This document shows, one piece after another, positions 10,958-21,425 of a stretch of 22,768 nucleotides of DNA. The DNA is taken from the NCBI GenBank assembly GCA_015039365.1, contig WION01000721.1:1-22768 (forward strand). Direction: 5' to 3'. The position numbers were made by a program, and so were the translations under genes. The stretch's first letter is position 1, and each line of letters begins with the position of its first letter. The notes beneath the pieces are model-generated. The model worked only from the letters and a program-made list of their open reading frames with translations, was not told the DNA's origin and searched no databases. Source of the stretch: Amanita rubescens (lineage: Eukaryota > Basidiomycota > Agaricomycetes > Agaricales > Amanitaceae).

Positions 10958-13056
10958 TCAGTACACCAATTCCCCAATTTCACCTCCAAATGATCCCGCT
11001 GGTATCACATATCCTTCTGTCCCTTCATACCCCTCCCTGTCGAGCGTCCACCTTTCTCGGAGCCTCTCAAATATATCCCTAAACACCTCGTGTGATCCTT
11101 TCTCCCGAATGACCATAAGAGACACTTGATAGCCCCCGGCTTCTCGATCTGGATAATGCATCTCCACCCTCAATTTTGTCGTTCGCGTGACGCCATGGTC
11201 AACTCGGCACTTCAGTATACCCAAGCCTTCGGGATCTTGGAGTATAACTTGGGCCCCCATCTCCATCATCAGTCTTCTGCACTCGTTCCGCGTGGTATGA
11301 ACATCTTGCTTTGACAAGAGCCAATGGCCTGTTGCCCTAAACTTGAAGACATTTGTCAACCAACTGCGCTTCGGCGATAAAGGTGGGGAAGATGTCGCTT
11401 TCCTGCCTTCCGATGGCGACGACGGCGATGATATTCCTGCGGGCTCATTTTGAGAATTCCAGGCAAGCACTTTCAATCTGTTCGAATGTACGTCCCCCGG
11501 ATCGACAATCTGAACTCTCTTTGTCTCATGACCAGCGACAACGTCGGAAGAACGCTCCCCTACGACATTTTCCTTATCGCTTTCGGCTTTGCCCGGGCGT
11601 CGAATCTGGTCCTTATTCCTAATAGACAAGGGCCGCATGGTACATCCCTTCCTCGCAGATCTTGGTCCATGAAGATCGCCAGCTGATTCGGAAGGCCTTA
11701 TGAAGGTTCTGTCGTCATTATGCATAGCCACTCCGATTTGAGCAACGATCGCGTTATTATGTTCAGCGGTTACTATGGGGGAACCAGAAGTAGCCGTGGC
11801 GTCTGCACACCGCTGCGATGCTGTTTGCTGTCTTCTGCTGGTCGACTTTTGTCCACTTCCTTTAGTCCTTGTCGATTTAGTTCTCATCTGAATGATCGAG
11901 TCCTTATCCGCTAGACGATCCCGAAGACTTTTGTTTCTGTAGTCCACAAGCAGGTGGTAAATGCCTTTCTGCCAATTTCGCTCTTCACTCAAAAGACTTC
12001 TCACGATTTCTTGATCAGGAGTGTCATGCCACAAGGTACGAAGGTTTGCTAAAATGTCCGGATCGATAGAACTAGCACTGTGAATGGGCCGTGCGATATC
12101 ATCCAAGCTTGGCATAACATGTCCATATGTCTTGGGTTTCTGCAGCAGGTAGAATGGGTGCCGCTTAATTTCGCTCATGGTGATGCGTTTCTGGGCGTCC
12201 GTTAAAAGCATTTTTCGAATTAGATCTTGCGCAAGCGGGTCGATATCTTGGGGCATGACATATTTCCCGACCATTACTTTTCCGAGTAATGCCGAACAGT
12301 CTTCGTCGTCAAAAGGTAGTTTGCCGGTCAAAAGCGCATACAGGATGATACCGCAAGACCAGATATCTGCAGCTGACCCATTGTACGGTTCCCCGTTAAT
12401 TATCTCAGGGGCAGCGTAATGAGGACTACCGCAAGAGGTGTAGAGCATTCCATCTTGCTCATTGGCTTGCCATGCTGCCATTCCAAAATCTGCGATCTTG
12501 ATGTTATGGTCCTTATCCAACAGTATATTTTCTGGCTTGAGATCTCGGTGAGCGACGTTAAAGCGGTGACAGTAATCCACAGCGCTGATTATCTGCTGGA
12601 AATAGCCAAGTGCTTCTGTTGTTGGCAGACGGCCCTTCTCGCAGAGATACTCGAATAGTTCGCCGCCTTGCACGTATTCAAGGACAAGGAAGAGCTCCAT
12701 AGACGTCTCCCAGACATCATATAGACGCATAATGTTGGGATGATCGATTAGTTTCATGACGACTATTTCTCTTTCAATGGCCAATTGCCTGTGTTCCACC
12801 TCATCAGCTAGACGGTCGAGCGAGACTTGCGAGTTCAAGGCTGTTTTAGATACTATCTTAATCGCCGCATATTGTCCCGTCCTCGAATGTCTGGCAATTC
12901 TGACGCGACCTATGAACGATTGACATTTACCCTACAGAAACGAGCGATATGCTCACCTGAGCTCCCAGTTCCGATAGTACGACCTAGTTTCCACAACCCA
13001 ATCTTCTTAGGATCATCCCTGTTGCGACTGCGCATTGCGGGGCCCTCGAAGCTCAT
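10958..13056 (-). CDS. Gin4/Hsl1-type CAMK protein kinase with C-terminal KA1-like domain
   Basis: This is a Ser/Thr kinase of the AMPK-related Nim1/Gin4/Hsl1/Kcc4 group, which in yeasts sits at the bud neck or cortical nodes, organises septins and lowers Wee1 activity. Two exons (13056-12957 and 12909-10958) give 683 residues. The kinase domain is complete: glycine loop GTGSSG plus RV across the intron, AIKIV lysine, catalytic HRDLKPEN (D about 156), DFG at about 174-176, activation-loop TSCGSPHYAAPE with T about 191, and DIWSCGIILYALLTG. After it comes a conserved helical segment (about 320-360, WHDTPDQEIVRSLL), a disordered linker, and a C-terminal KA1-like region from about 540 containing RNECRRLMMEMGAQVI and CRVDHG, which in relatives binds acidic lipids. 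The exact orthologue among GIN4, HSL1 and KCC4 cannot be set from sequence alone. It is divergent from LIG4. Confidence 0.92.
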
Positions 13057-13207
13057 TTTGAACGAGAAGAAGTAAACAAGAAGGATTATTGCAGGCGGCT
13101 GACATGACGAAGCGAGAATATGAGGCCGTGTCAACAGAGACAAATAACGCGCCTTTGTGCTGCCGCGGTCCGTGACTGGAACCTAGTCACACCATTTGAA
13201 CAGGACA
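13057..13207. promoter_or_regulatory. Divergent 151-bp promoter of the kinase and LIG4
   Basis: The start codons of the kinase (minus) and LIG4 (plus) are 151 bp apart. GTGACT at 13172-13177 and AGTCAC at 13185-13190 form a perfect 6-bp dyad with a 7-bp spacer, ending 17 bp before the LIG4 ATG. No TATA box is obvious. Confidence 0.5.
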
Positions 13208-16200
13208 ATGATGCAGCCTACCCCAGCCCCTACGACGCCACCGCGTTCACCTCAACAGACTCAAGGAAATGACCAGCGTGAGACAGAAGCGTATCCACCA
13301 CCGCCGCAAAACACCGGCTCTGCCCCCTTCTCGATATTGGTTGCACTTTTTGAGAAACTTCAGATTGAAAGGAAACATGACCGACGAAGAAGATTGTTGG
13401 AGACTTGGTTCACTGTATGCACCTTAGTAGCTGGTTGATTACTCATCCAATAATCTCGCGTGTAGCATTGGAGAACAGAGAAAGGGTACGACTTGTATCC
13501 TGTGCTTCGCTTGATCTTGCCACAGGTATTACAGTTTGTTTTGTAAATGAGCCGTTGATGCACCATCATATCTTCAGAAAGATAGAGAGCGCGCAATCTA
13601 CGGCTTGAAAGAGAAGAACTTAGCCAAGACATATATCAAACTAATACCTCTCGGTATGCGAGACCCTGATGCCATAAGACTCCTCAATTGGAAGAAACCA
13701 ACCGAGAAATATGTGCGTCTGTGTGATCTGGCCAGTTAGTGAAACGAACAATGAGCATATATTAGGCGGCGTCCGGGGACTTTCCTGCTGTTCTCTATGA
13801 TGTCGTTAGCAAGCGCTCCTCTGTTATCGAAGGATCTCTGACCATCGATGATTTAAATGAGACATTAGACCAGCTTTCGAAAAACATGGGCAAGCAGTAT
13901 GCGCCTATATGCCCATTTATCGTCACGTCGTCTAACACTACCACATAGGGATGTTCAGTCAAGCATACTGCAGAGAGTATACAATCGCTCCACCCCCGAG
14001 GAGCAACGCTGGATTGTTCGAATTATTCTCAAAGGTAGGGCAGAATGCCGGAAAAGGAGTGGCACCGTCTAACTGCTTTTTAAAGACATGAACATCTCAG
14101 TGAAGGAGACGACTCTTTTCTCTGTCTTTCATCCGGATGCGCAGGACCTGTACAATACTTGTTCTGACCTGAAAAAAGTAGCCTGGGAGCTATGGGACCC
14201 TTCCTACAGGTTGGATGCAGAAGTAAGCCCATAATCCTCCTTGGCCTTCTCGGCCTCTAAACAAAAACTTAGAATAAAGCTGTACAATTATTCCATGCAT
14301 TTGCCCCTATGCTATGCAAGAGGCCCACGCGAACGATCGAGGAAACAGTGAAAGAAATGGGTGGCTCTGAGTTTTTCATCGACGAGAAGCTTGATGGTGA
14401 AAGGATGCAAATACACAAGAGAGGAAATGAATACTTCTATTGCTCCAGGTTTGTTCTTGGCCCAATAATGCCATATATTGGGCTCAGAGTCGCACAGGAA
14501 AGGCAAAGACTATACGTATCTCTACGGGAAACACGTTGGGACAGGGAGTCTCACCCCTTACATCGACTCTGCATTTGATCCTCGAGTGGACAGGTAAGGA
14601 AATCAGTGTGACAATGATATCGGCATTCACATTTCGTGTATATGTTTAGTATCATCCTAGATGGAGAAATGCTCGTATGGGATCCAGTTACAGAGCGCCT
14701 TTTGCCTTTTGGAACTCTGAAGACAGCCGCTTTAGGTTAAAAACTTTCACTTGCTAAAGTTTCCAACTAATCTTGCAAACAGACAAGACAAAAAAAGAGC
14801 ACAATCCTCGTCCCTGTTGTAAGTGAGACTCCAGGTGAATGGATACGACTTCAACGCTTCTTTAGTCAAAGTTTTTGATCTTCTATACCTCAATGGAAAG
14901 TCGATCTTGCATAGGTCTCTCACTTTTCGCAGGAGGAATCTACAACAATGCCTAAAGGAAGTACCTGGTCGTCTTGAATTCACGGCTGAATTTCGAGGGA
15001 AGACTCCAAAGGACATAAGGACGAGGATGGATGAAATCATGGCCAGCCGTGGCGAAGGTTTGATCATTAAACACCCTTCATCCAAGTACGTCCTCAATGG
15101 AAGGAATATGGACTGGATAAAGGTACGGACAGACTTCATGTAATGAGCAATGCTGAGGGCGATCCTATAATATAGGTTAAACCGGAGTATATGGCAAGTT
15201 CTCTGATAAAACTATGGATTATAATGTCGTTGTTTTGACCGATTTCCTAGGATAATATGGGTGAGACTGTCGATGTTTTGGTAGTTGGTGAGTGTTTGCA
15301 TTATTATTCTTGTTGCCGATTAACTAAAGTAATTGTAAGCTGGTCAATACGGAAGTGGTAAACGCGGCGGAGGTGTCTCCACGCTTATATGCGCTGTTTT
15401 AGAAGATAGGCAGCCCGAAACGGAAGACGAAGAACCGAAGTTTGTTCAATGAACTCTATGCAGCTAGCTCCTCACCGTTTCTGCAGGTACTCTACATTTA
15501 TTCGCATAGGCAGTGGGCTTTCTTTTGCCGATTATGTATGGATTAGGGACAAGCCATGGAAGCCTTGGGATCCCAAGACCCCACCCGATTTCCTGCGTAC
15601 ATCCAAGCGTAGTCAAGACGATAAAGGAGATGTGTATCTAGAGCCACAGGAGTAAGTTGATACGAATCACAGCCAATGGGAGTTGACAATATACAGTTCA
15701 TTTCTACTGAAAGTCAAAGCAGCCGAGATCATTCCAAGTGGTATGTTTTGTAACGATATGAGCTAAAGCGCGGGTCAACAATGATTCATTGCAGACCAGT
15801 ATCATCTTGGATTTACGATGCGATTTCCCAGAGCAATGTCAATCCGACATGATTTAAGCATTGCGGATTGCATGAGCGCCACTAGTGAGTCGCAACGCTA
15901 GAGCGAAACAAGAAATCATCGCAAACAACACGCTAGGTGTCCTTGAAAGTGTACGCGGTGAAAAAAAGAGGAAAATGGAAAGTGATGTTGGGTAAGACTT
16001 CAAGAAATGTCCTAGTTCCCAATTATCGACTTGTGAATAGGCCAATCAAAAAAAAGCGCAAGTTACCACCAAAGAAGGTAGAGAAAAAACGATGTCCGAA
16101 TTTTGCGTAAGCAATTAACTTCATGATAGACTTCGATCCTGCCACAATATCAAGGACCTGGCTTGCGAAAAGTTGATGTAAAGTCGAATATTTTCGAGGG

Positions 16201-17631
16201 CCTCACATTTGGTACTTCAATATCATGTTCTTGTATTATTTCTCACTCATATTCAGTGGTTATATCTGATCCGAAGTCCCGTACGAGTGGGGAAGACAGG
16301 ATAGATCTTATGAAATTGTGAGTTTTTTAGAATGACCTTGCGCTAGGTCGTAAAAAGTATTCTTTCCATCAGAGTACGATCATATGGAGGAACATGCGCA
16401 CAGATAGCCAGAGACCAACCAGACCTAATCATTATTTATGATGGAAGCGCAATACGTGAGCTAGTTTAAAATTTAGCCTATTCACCATTATCAAATCATC
16501 TGGCCAGCGTATGATCTCAAATTGATCATAGATAAAGGAAAGTACGACGTAGTCAGGTCATCTTGGATCGAAGATTCTATTTCCCTGGGACGTTGTGCAC
16601 CGTTCCGCAAAAGGTAACAACCTCATAGATGATCCTATTGCCCAGCTCAGCGTCGACACAGGTATTTCTTCCATGCAACAGAAGCGCGTATGGCGAGCGA
16701 GGATTATGGCGTCGAAGGAGAAGAAGAAATAGAACGACAAAGAGACTCGTCTCCTAGCGTGGAGGAGTTCACTGAAACAACCCCCAAACGATCTGCGGCG
16801 ATGGGCGGATGGCTTGATCTTGGTACGGGGGCGGAACTTGACACTAAGAGCGATTCGGAAACCGAGCCGGACGAGGATTCTGATAACGAAGATGTACGTG
16901 ACGCTGGGAATGAACCTGAGGCTGACGAAGATCTGTTCCAAATGCCTTCAATGACTACGACCGAGGAATCACCAGTAGAGGTACGGAGACCAGATAGCAC
17001 GCAGTCTGCTAAACGAAGCATCATGATCAGATCCAGATGGGTGAAACTACCGATGCGGCGGAGTATGATATGGAATTCGTTTTTCGACACTTGTAAGTCT
17101 GCTGAAGATGCTGTTACGGCAATTACTAATAAGTGAGAAGGTGCTTTTACCTCGACACGCCTGAGAATGCTCGAAAGAATAGGATGACGGTCAAGACGAA
17201 GCAGGAGAAAGCAATAAGCGAAACGTACGTGATTTTACACATTCAATCAATGTCCTCAGGCGTCAGTCACAGCTTTTCAGATATTTCTAAATCAATCATT
17301 GCGAACGGAGGCAAGATTGTCGATTTGGATAATCCAAAGCTTACACACATAGTGCTGGACAAACGTGACGACAGCCGGCGCATTTCACTGATGCAGTATA
17401 CATCCAAGTAAGTCACCTCAGAAACCTTCCGGTAAAAGGCTGACTGTGGCAATCAGGCCAAGACGTCGACATCTAGTTATTTCTGATTATATTCAAGCCT
17501 GCTTGGATGAAGGAACCCTATTGGACGAAGATGGTGAGTGGGCACACGGACTTAAATTAATCAATGTTGACCCGGAAGGAAAGTGTTCGCTCCATAAACG
17601 ATGTTATGAGGGTATGTGGGTGGCTGTATGA
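13208..17631 (+). CDS. LIG4: DNA ligase IV (non-homologous end joining)
   Basis: LIG4 is the ATP-dependent ligase that seals double-strand breaks in non-homologous end joining with an XRCC4/Lif1 partner. I could join about 28 exons in frame, giving 1,009 or 1,024 residues. An N-terminal DNA-binding domain (FSILVALFEKL, KYAASGDFPAVLYDVV) leads to the nucleotidyltransferase core with the active-site lysine at about residue 291 in DEKLDGER. Next come ILDGEMLVWD, FKVFDLLYLNG, SRGEGLIIKHPSSKYVLNG and KPEYMDNM, then the OB-fold part (GSGKRGGGVSTLICAV). A basic nuclear-targeting patch PIKKKRKLPPKK (about 640-651) precedes BRCT1 (about 670-765, FEGLTFVVISD). An acidic linker and BRCT2 (about 889-990, CFYLDTPENARKN, SKSIIANGGKIVDLDNPKL) follow. 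Many exons are under 50 bp, the shortest 18 bp (15176-15193). The intron near 16975-17018 is short, and its donor is uncertain. The last intron, 17534-17578, is in frame and optional. Confidence 0.95.
15194..15250 (+). other. LIG4: GC-AG intron in LIG4
   Basis: The exon ends GAGTATATG, followed by GCAAGT, the typical GC-type donor. The intron ends TTTCCTAG. Joining here gives KPEYM-DNMGETVDVLVV, which fits the ligase IV family. Reading through meets a stop. A branch-like TTGACC lies about 15 bases before the acceptor. Confidence 0.85.
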
Positions 17632-17749
17632 GAAAGTGATTAAAGGGATGTTTCTATGTGGGAGTCGGAGTTGAAGCTTATCCGCCTGTCTACTTGTCCT
17701 CCCCACACAAATTCAGATTTCTCACTTCCTTGCGTCATCCTCCCTCTGC

Positions 17750-17756
17750 TATATAT
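17750..17756 (+). promoter_or_regulatory. TATA-like element upstream of the forkhead gene
   Basis: TATATAT lies 91-97 bp before the ATG at 17847, in the 215-bp gap after LIG4. The gap is otherwise pyrimidine-rich, as is common in fungal promoters. It is the only clear TATA-like sequence in that gap. Confidence 0.4.
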
Positions 17757-17846
17757 CTTGTATAACTATACTCTTCCGTGCCACGAGACATCCTTTTCCA
17801 CCACTGGATTCATTCTAATAACCTTCCGCGTCCGACAATATTTCCC

Positions 17847-20743
17847 ATGACGAATCAGCAAGCCTCCCCAATATCACAGATGCTCTACACTCTAGGTTTA
17901 ACGCGTGAAGACTTGAGTAGACGAAGTGACGAGATGCGCCAATTCTTGACTTCGCAAGGGTCGCCTACTTTACGCGTCGCCGACCGTGATCATGCCCGCA
18001 GAAGCTCGTCCAGCTCCGATCTACGCCCACCTTCACGATGTCTTGATTCAAGGTCCTCTTTTGCGCGTTCTACGTCTCGGTCTTGCTCAGTATCTCTGCG
18101 AGAACCTTCTCCGCCGACCACCCCCGTCAAAACGGAACCGTATGACAGCACCGCATCATTGAGACAATACGACAGCATGGAAGTTGTCATTGAGCGGCAA
18201 CGGCGGCAGAGTAGGAAAGACAAGCGAGCGAGACGGGATAGAGAACGGGAGCTGACGACTCGGTCAAATTTGCCACACCCAACGTCGCCTTCTCCTAGTA
18301 TCGCGTCACACACTTTGTTGAATCTCGATTCTTTTATGCATTCACGCGACGATAGACGTGTCTTATCTGCGGATTCTCAAGACAATGACAAGAGTCAGGT
18401 CAGTTGCGGATCAACCTCTTATCCTTCCGATAAATTGATGCTCAACTTAAAAGGATACCGATGAACCTGTAACACCGCAAAAACGCATATACTATAGAGA
18501 GCACACGCATTTGAGTTCCAGTGTACCGCATCGGAAGGTTCGTGTCTCCCAGCCCATGCACTTGCAAAACGGTTATTCATCCGCTCCGAAGGAAGGGGAA
18601 CTACAGCCGAAAGCTGAGACAACCACCGCGACTCACCTTCATCATGACACCATGCCACAAACCAACGATTATCAGCGTTCTGGCTACCCCCTCGCCCCTG
18701 ACAGATCTGCTGGAACAAACAACACGTCTCAAATTCCGGTGACACCACAGAAACAGCGTGGCGCTGCGTCCTCGTGCGGCCCTAGTGTCCAAGGTTTTCC
18801 GTCTTCATCACCTCCTGCCTCTTCTCCTTTGTCGTCGCCTTCACGCCCGGTCGTAAATCTTGTCTCGTCTCCTGGGCCAATGGGCCCGCCCCCAGGGGAA
18901 GACGAGTATGACCGGCTTCCATATAAACTTCCTCCTGGACCCTACTCCCCCAAAAAACCAGACCTTTCGTACGCTGCACTCGTTGGCCAAGCCATACTCT
19001 CTTCTCCACAACATAGACTCACCCTTCAAGAGATCTATGATTGGATCACAATTGTTTATCCGCATTATAAACGGGGTGAGACAACATGGATGAACAGTAT
19101 ACGGCATGTCCTCAGCACCACTGTGTGCTTCCGCAAGGTACCAAGAGACAGGTCGGTGGGTAGAACTCTATGGGCCATCTGGGACGAGGACTTGGAGTGT
19201 TTCAAAGGTGGCGGATTCAGGAAGCACCTTTGCAAAGACATTGTAAGGGCTACACAACCAAGCGCAAAGGGCAAAGGGAAAGCAAGGAAGCGAAGCGAAG
19301 GGGAGGACGATAGCACATCAGATACCAGGAAGAGCAAGAGACTGAAGAAAGCCGCGACTTCATCTGAGCCATCTCAAGCCTCGACATCGCAGACGTCTTA
19401 CAATCCACCTCCGCCCCTGTCTCACCCCCTATTCCCTCCATCGCGCCCCACTCCTCATCATCAACCATATTATGAAAGTTGCATAATGCAGCCGCAGCCC
19501 CAGTCTTTACCTGCTGAAATTATCTTCCCCCCTTTGCCTCCCACGGCCTACACACGGTTCCGCAACGCACCAAGCAAATCCCCTGAACAGACTTATGAAC
19601 AGAACTCGTCAAAGGAATCTCCTCCTCCTCTACATCATGACCTGCAATCAGACTTGGCAGCACCACCGTCAGACGCTTCGTCAATGCTTTCTATACCAGA
19701 ACTGACGCCAAATCGTAGTTCCTCTAGCCCTCCACCATCCCTTCCTTTGACTAGTGAGGTCGATTTGGATGACTATATTCACATGGATCAAGCTATCCAA
19801 AAGGACAATGATGGTTATTTACAGCGCATAAATACATCGGATGGCACATCAGAGGCGGATACTTCTACGTCACTCGATGGGGAGACAGACATTGGGGATG
19901 ACTCACTCTTCAGGACTACAACGCTAAGACCAGTCCAATATTGGGGCGAAACACCCAAGCGTGGAAAACTGAGAGAAGGTAGCACTAAACGACATGGGTC
20001 TACAAAGAATGATCCAATAGCAATGTCGAACAAGAAAGTGCGTGCTCGAGTTAGATCCTCTGTATGTTGCTTATGGCTTGTAGATCCCAATCCTGCTGCC
20101 ATCAGCTCCGACTTCTCCGACTCTTGAATTGAAAGTGGTTCGGTCGAAGTCGTCCCCGAAACAAGCTATGCCTACTTATGATCGACCGCAAACGCCACCT
20201 CGACCACATACGCCGCCCTCCTTGCCACTCCCAACGACACCTCCTCGCAACACGTCATTACAAATATCGTCCGTTCGCACTCCACTATCCCACAAGGGCT
20301 TGCATATGAGCCCATCAGCCAGTCTTGCTCATTACAAGTCGAATCTTGATCCCCCTCCTGTCCAACCCTTTGTGCCAGGTTCCGAAGAGGTCAAAGCACA
20401 AACGAGCATGGAAGCGGATGATGCGAATGAGTCGACACGCACTCCGCGTAGGCCAACTGCGCTGCTTGCGCCACCCGTAACACCCAAGAGACTCTACTCA
20501 AACACGATTGACTCCGCACGCACTCCTCTTGGTGGGCTTGGAACGTCACCCTTCCGCACTCCGGGATCAAGAGGTATTTTTGACCCACAAGATCCTGGTA
20601 CTCTGCTTGATGAAGAGTTGAACCGAGTTGCAGTGGGTCAAGATGATAGTCCAGTCGGACTTTTTGGCAAAGGTCGTACATCATTACTCTACGACAGTCC
20701 AGGAGCTCTGGGGAGCCCTGGAAAATGGTTCAAATGGTGGTAG
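17847..20743 (+). CDS. Forkhead transcription factor
   Basis: This is a nuclear DNA-binding regulator; fungal forkheads commonly control cell-cycle and morphogenesis genes, but the target set here is unknown. Three exons (17847-18398, 18454-20037, 20084-20743) give 931 residues. The forkhead domain spans about residues 352-445: KKPDLSYAALVGQAILSSP, LTLQEIYDWI, TWMNSIRHVLSTTVCFRKV, GRTLWAIW and wing residues GGFRKH. The rest is low-complexity: an N-terminal Ser/Arg-rich part with a charged KDKRARRDRERE patch, a Pro/Ser-rich middle with a basic KSKRLKK patch, and a C-terminus rich in S/T-P sites (TPPRPHTPPSLP, TPRRPT, SPFRTPGSRGIFDP), suggesting CDK phosphorylation. The ATG at 17847 is the first in frame with the domain. 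In helix 3 the usual asparagine after RH is valine (about residue 402). I cannot tell Fkh1/2 from Hcm1-type. Confidence 0.88.
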
Positions 20744-21425
20744 AAATCTTTATCTTCGACGTCTTTTCGTTTGGTCGTCGGCTCAAATTGAATATATCTC
20801 ATTTATGATTGCGTTTTTTGGGTTTTCTGCTCGTGTACCTGTCCTTTCGGTTCTAGATTCGTTTGTGTATCTACAGCTTTATTTCTGTACCAGTAACACA
20901 TGTAACTTTAAGTACAAGTCCTACCCTCCCGAGGAATGTGAGCGGTCTACTGCCGTTGATCAGTTACATGTAGAAGAAAGCAAAAGAAAATACAGGAAAA
21001 GAGATCAGTTGGCTGTTCTTAGTTGTGATTGAAAGCCTCGCCATTGCCAATAGGGCTCCGTCAACGTGGTAAAGTTTTCGTCTTGAGAAAATTTTGTTAA
21101 CAAAACTCGACTCACGTTTGACAACTTGATGAGCTAACGGCTAAAACTAAGCGTCGTCAGTAAGGACGTAAAACATATGTCAAGCAGCGATCAGAGGTGC
21201 AAGTGAATTGGCTATTTGCTCTGCCGTTCGTCATCGTAAGTATACGACTGGGGCGGCAAAGAGATCATCAGAGTCGAGGGGGAAAGAAACAACTTACCCA
21301 ATTGGATTGAGGCAGCAAAACCAACAAAAAAATCGGCAGCGCTTTTTTAGAAATCCAAGAGCGTGTGAATGCTTACTCATCAGTCGGAGTTAGTCATTGA
21401 CTTGACTTCATCCAAACCAGTCACT
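20744..21425. other. Intergenic region between forkhead gene and SF3B1
   Basis: This 682-bp stretch holds the forkhead 3' end and the SF3B1 promoter. Open frames here lack recognisable motifs. TTTTGTTAACAAAA at 21092-21105 is a perfect 14-bp palindrome. I found no tRNA B box (GGTTCRA) and no complete box C/D snoRNA signature, and no repeat shared with the transposon. Confidence 0.6.

Noticed and set aside
20628..21032. 134-codon open frame overlapping the forkhead 3' end
   Set aside because: Starts in the forkhead coding exon out of frame and runs into its 3' UTR; no family resemblance.
21126..21160. TTGATGA as a box C of a snoRNA
   Set aside because: No box D (CTGA) at suitable spacing and no terminal stem.
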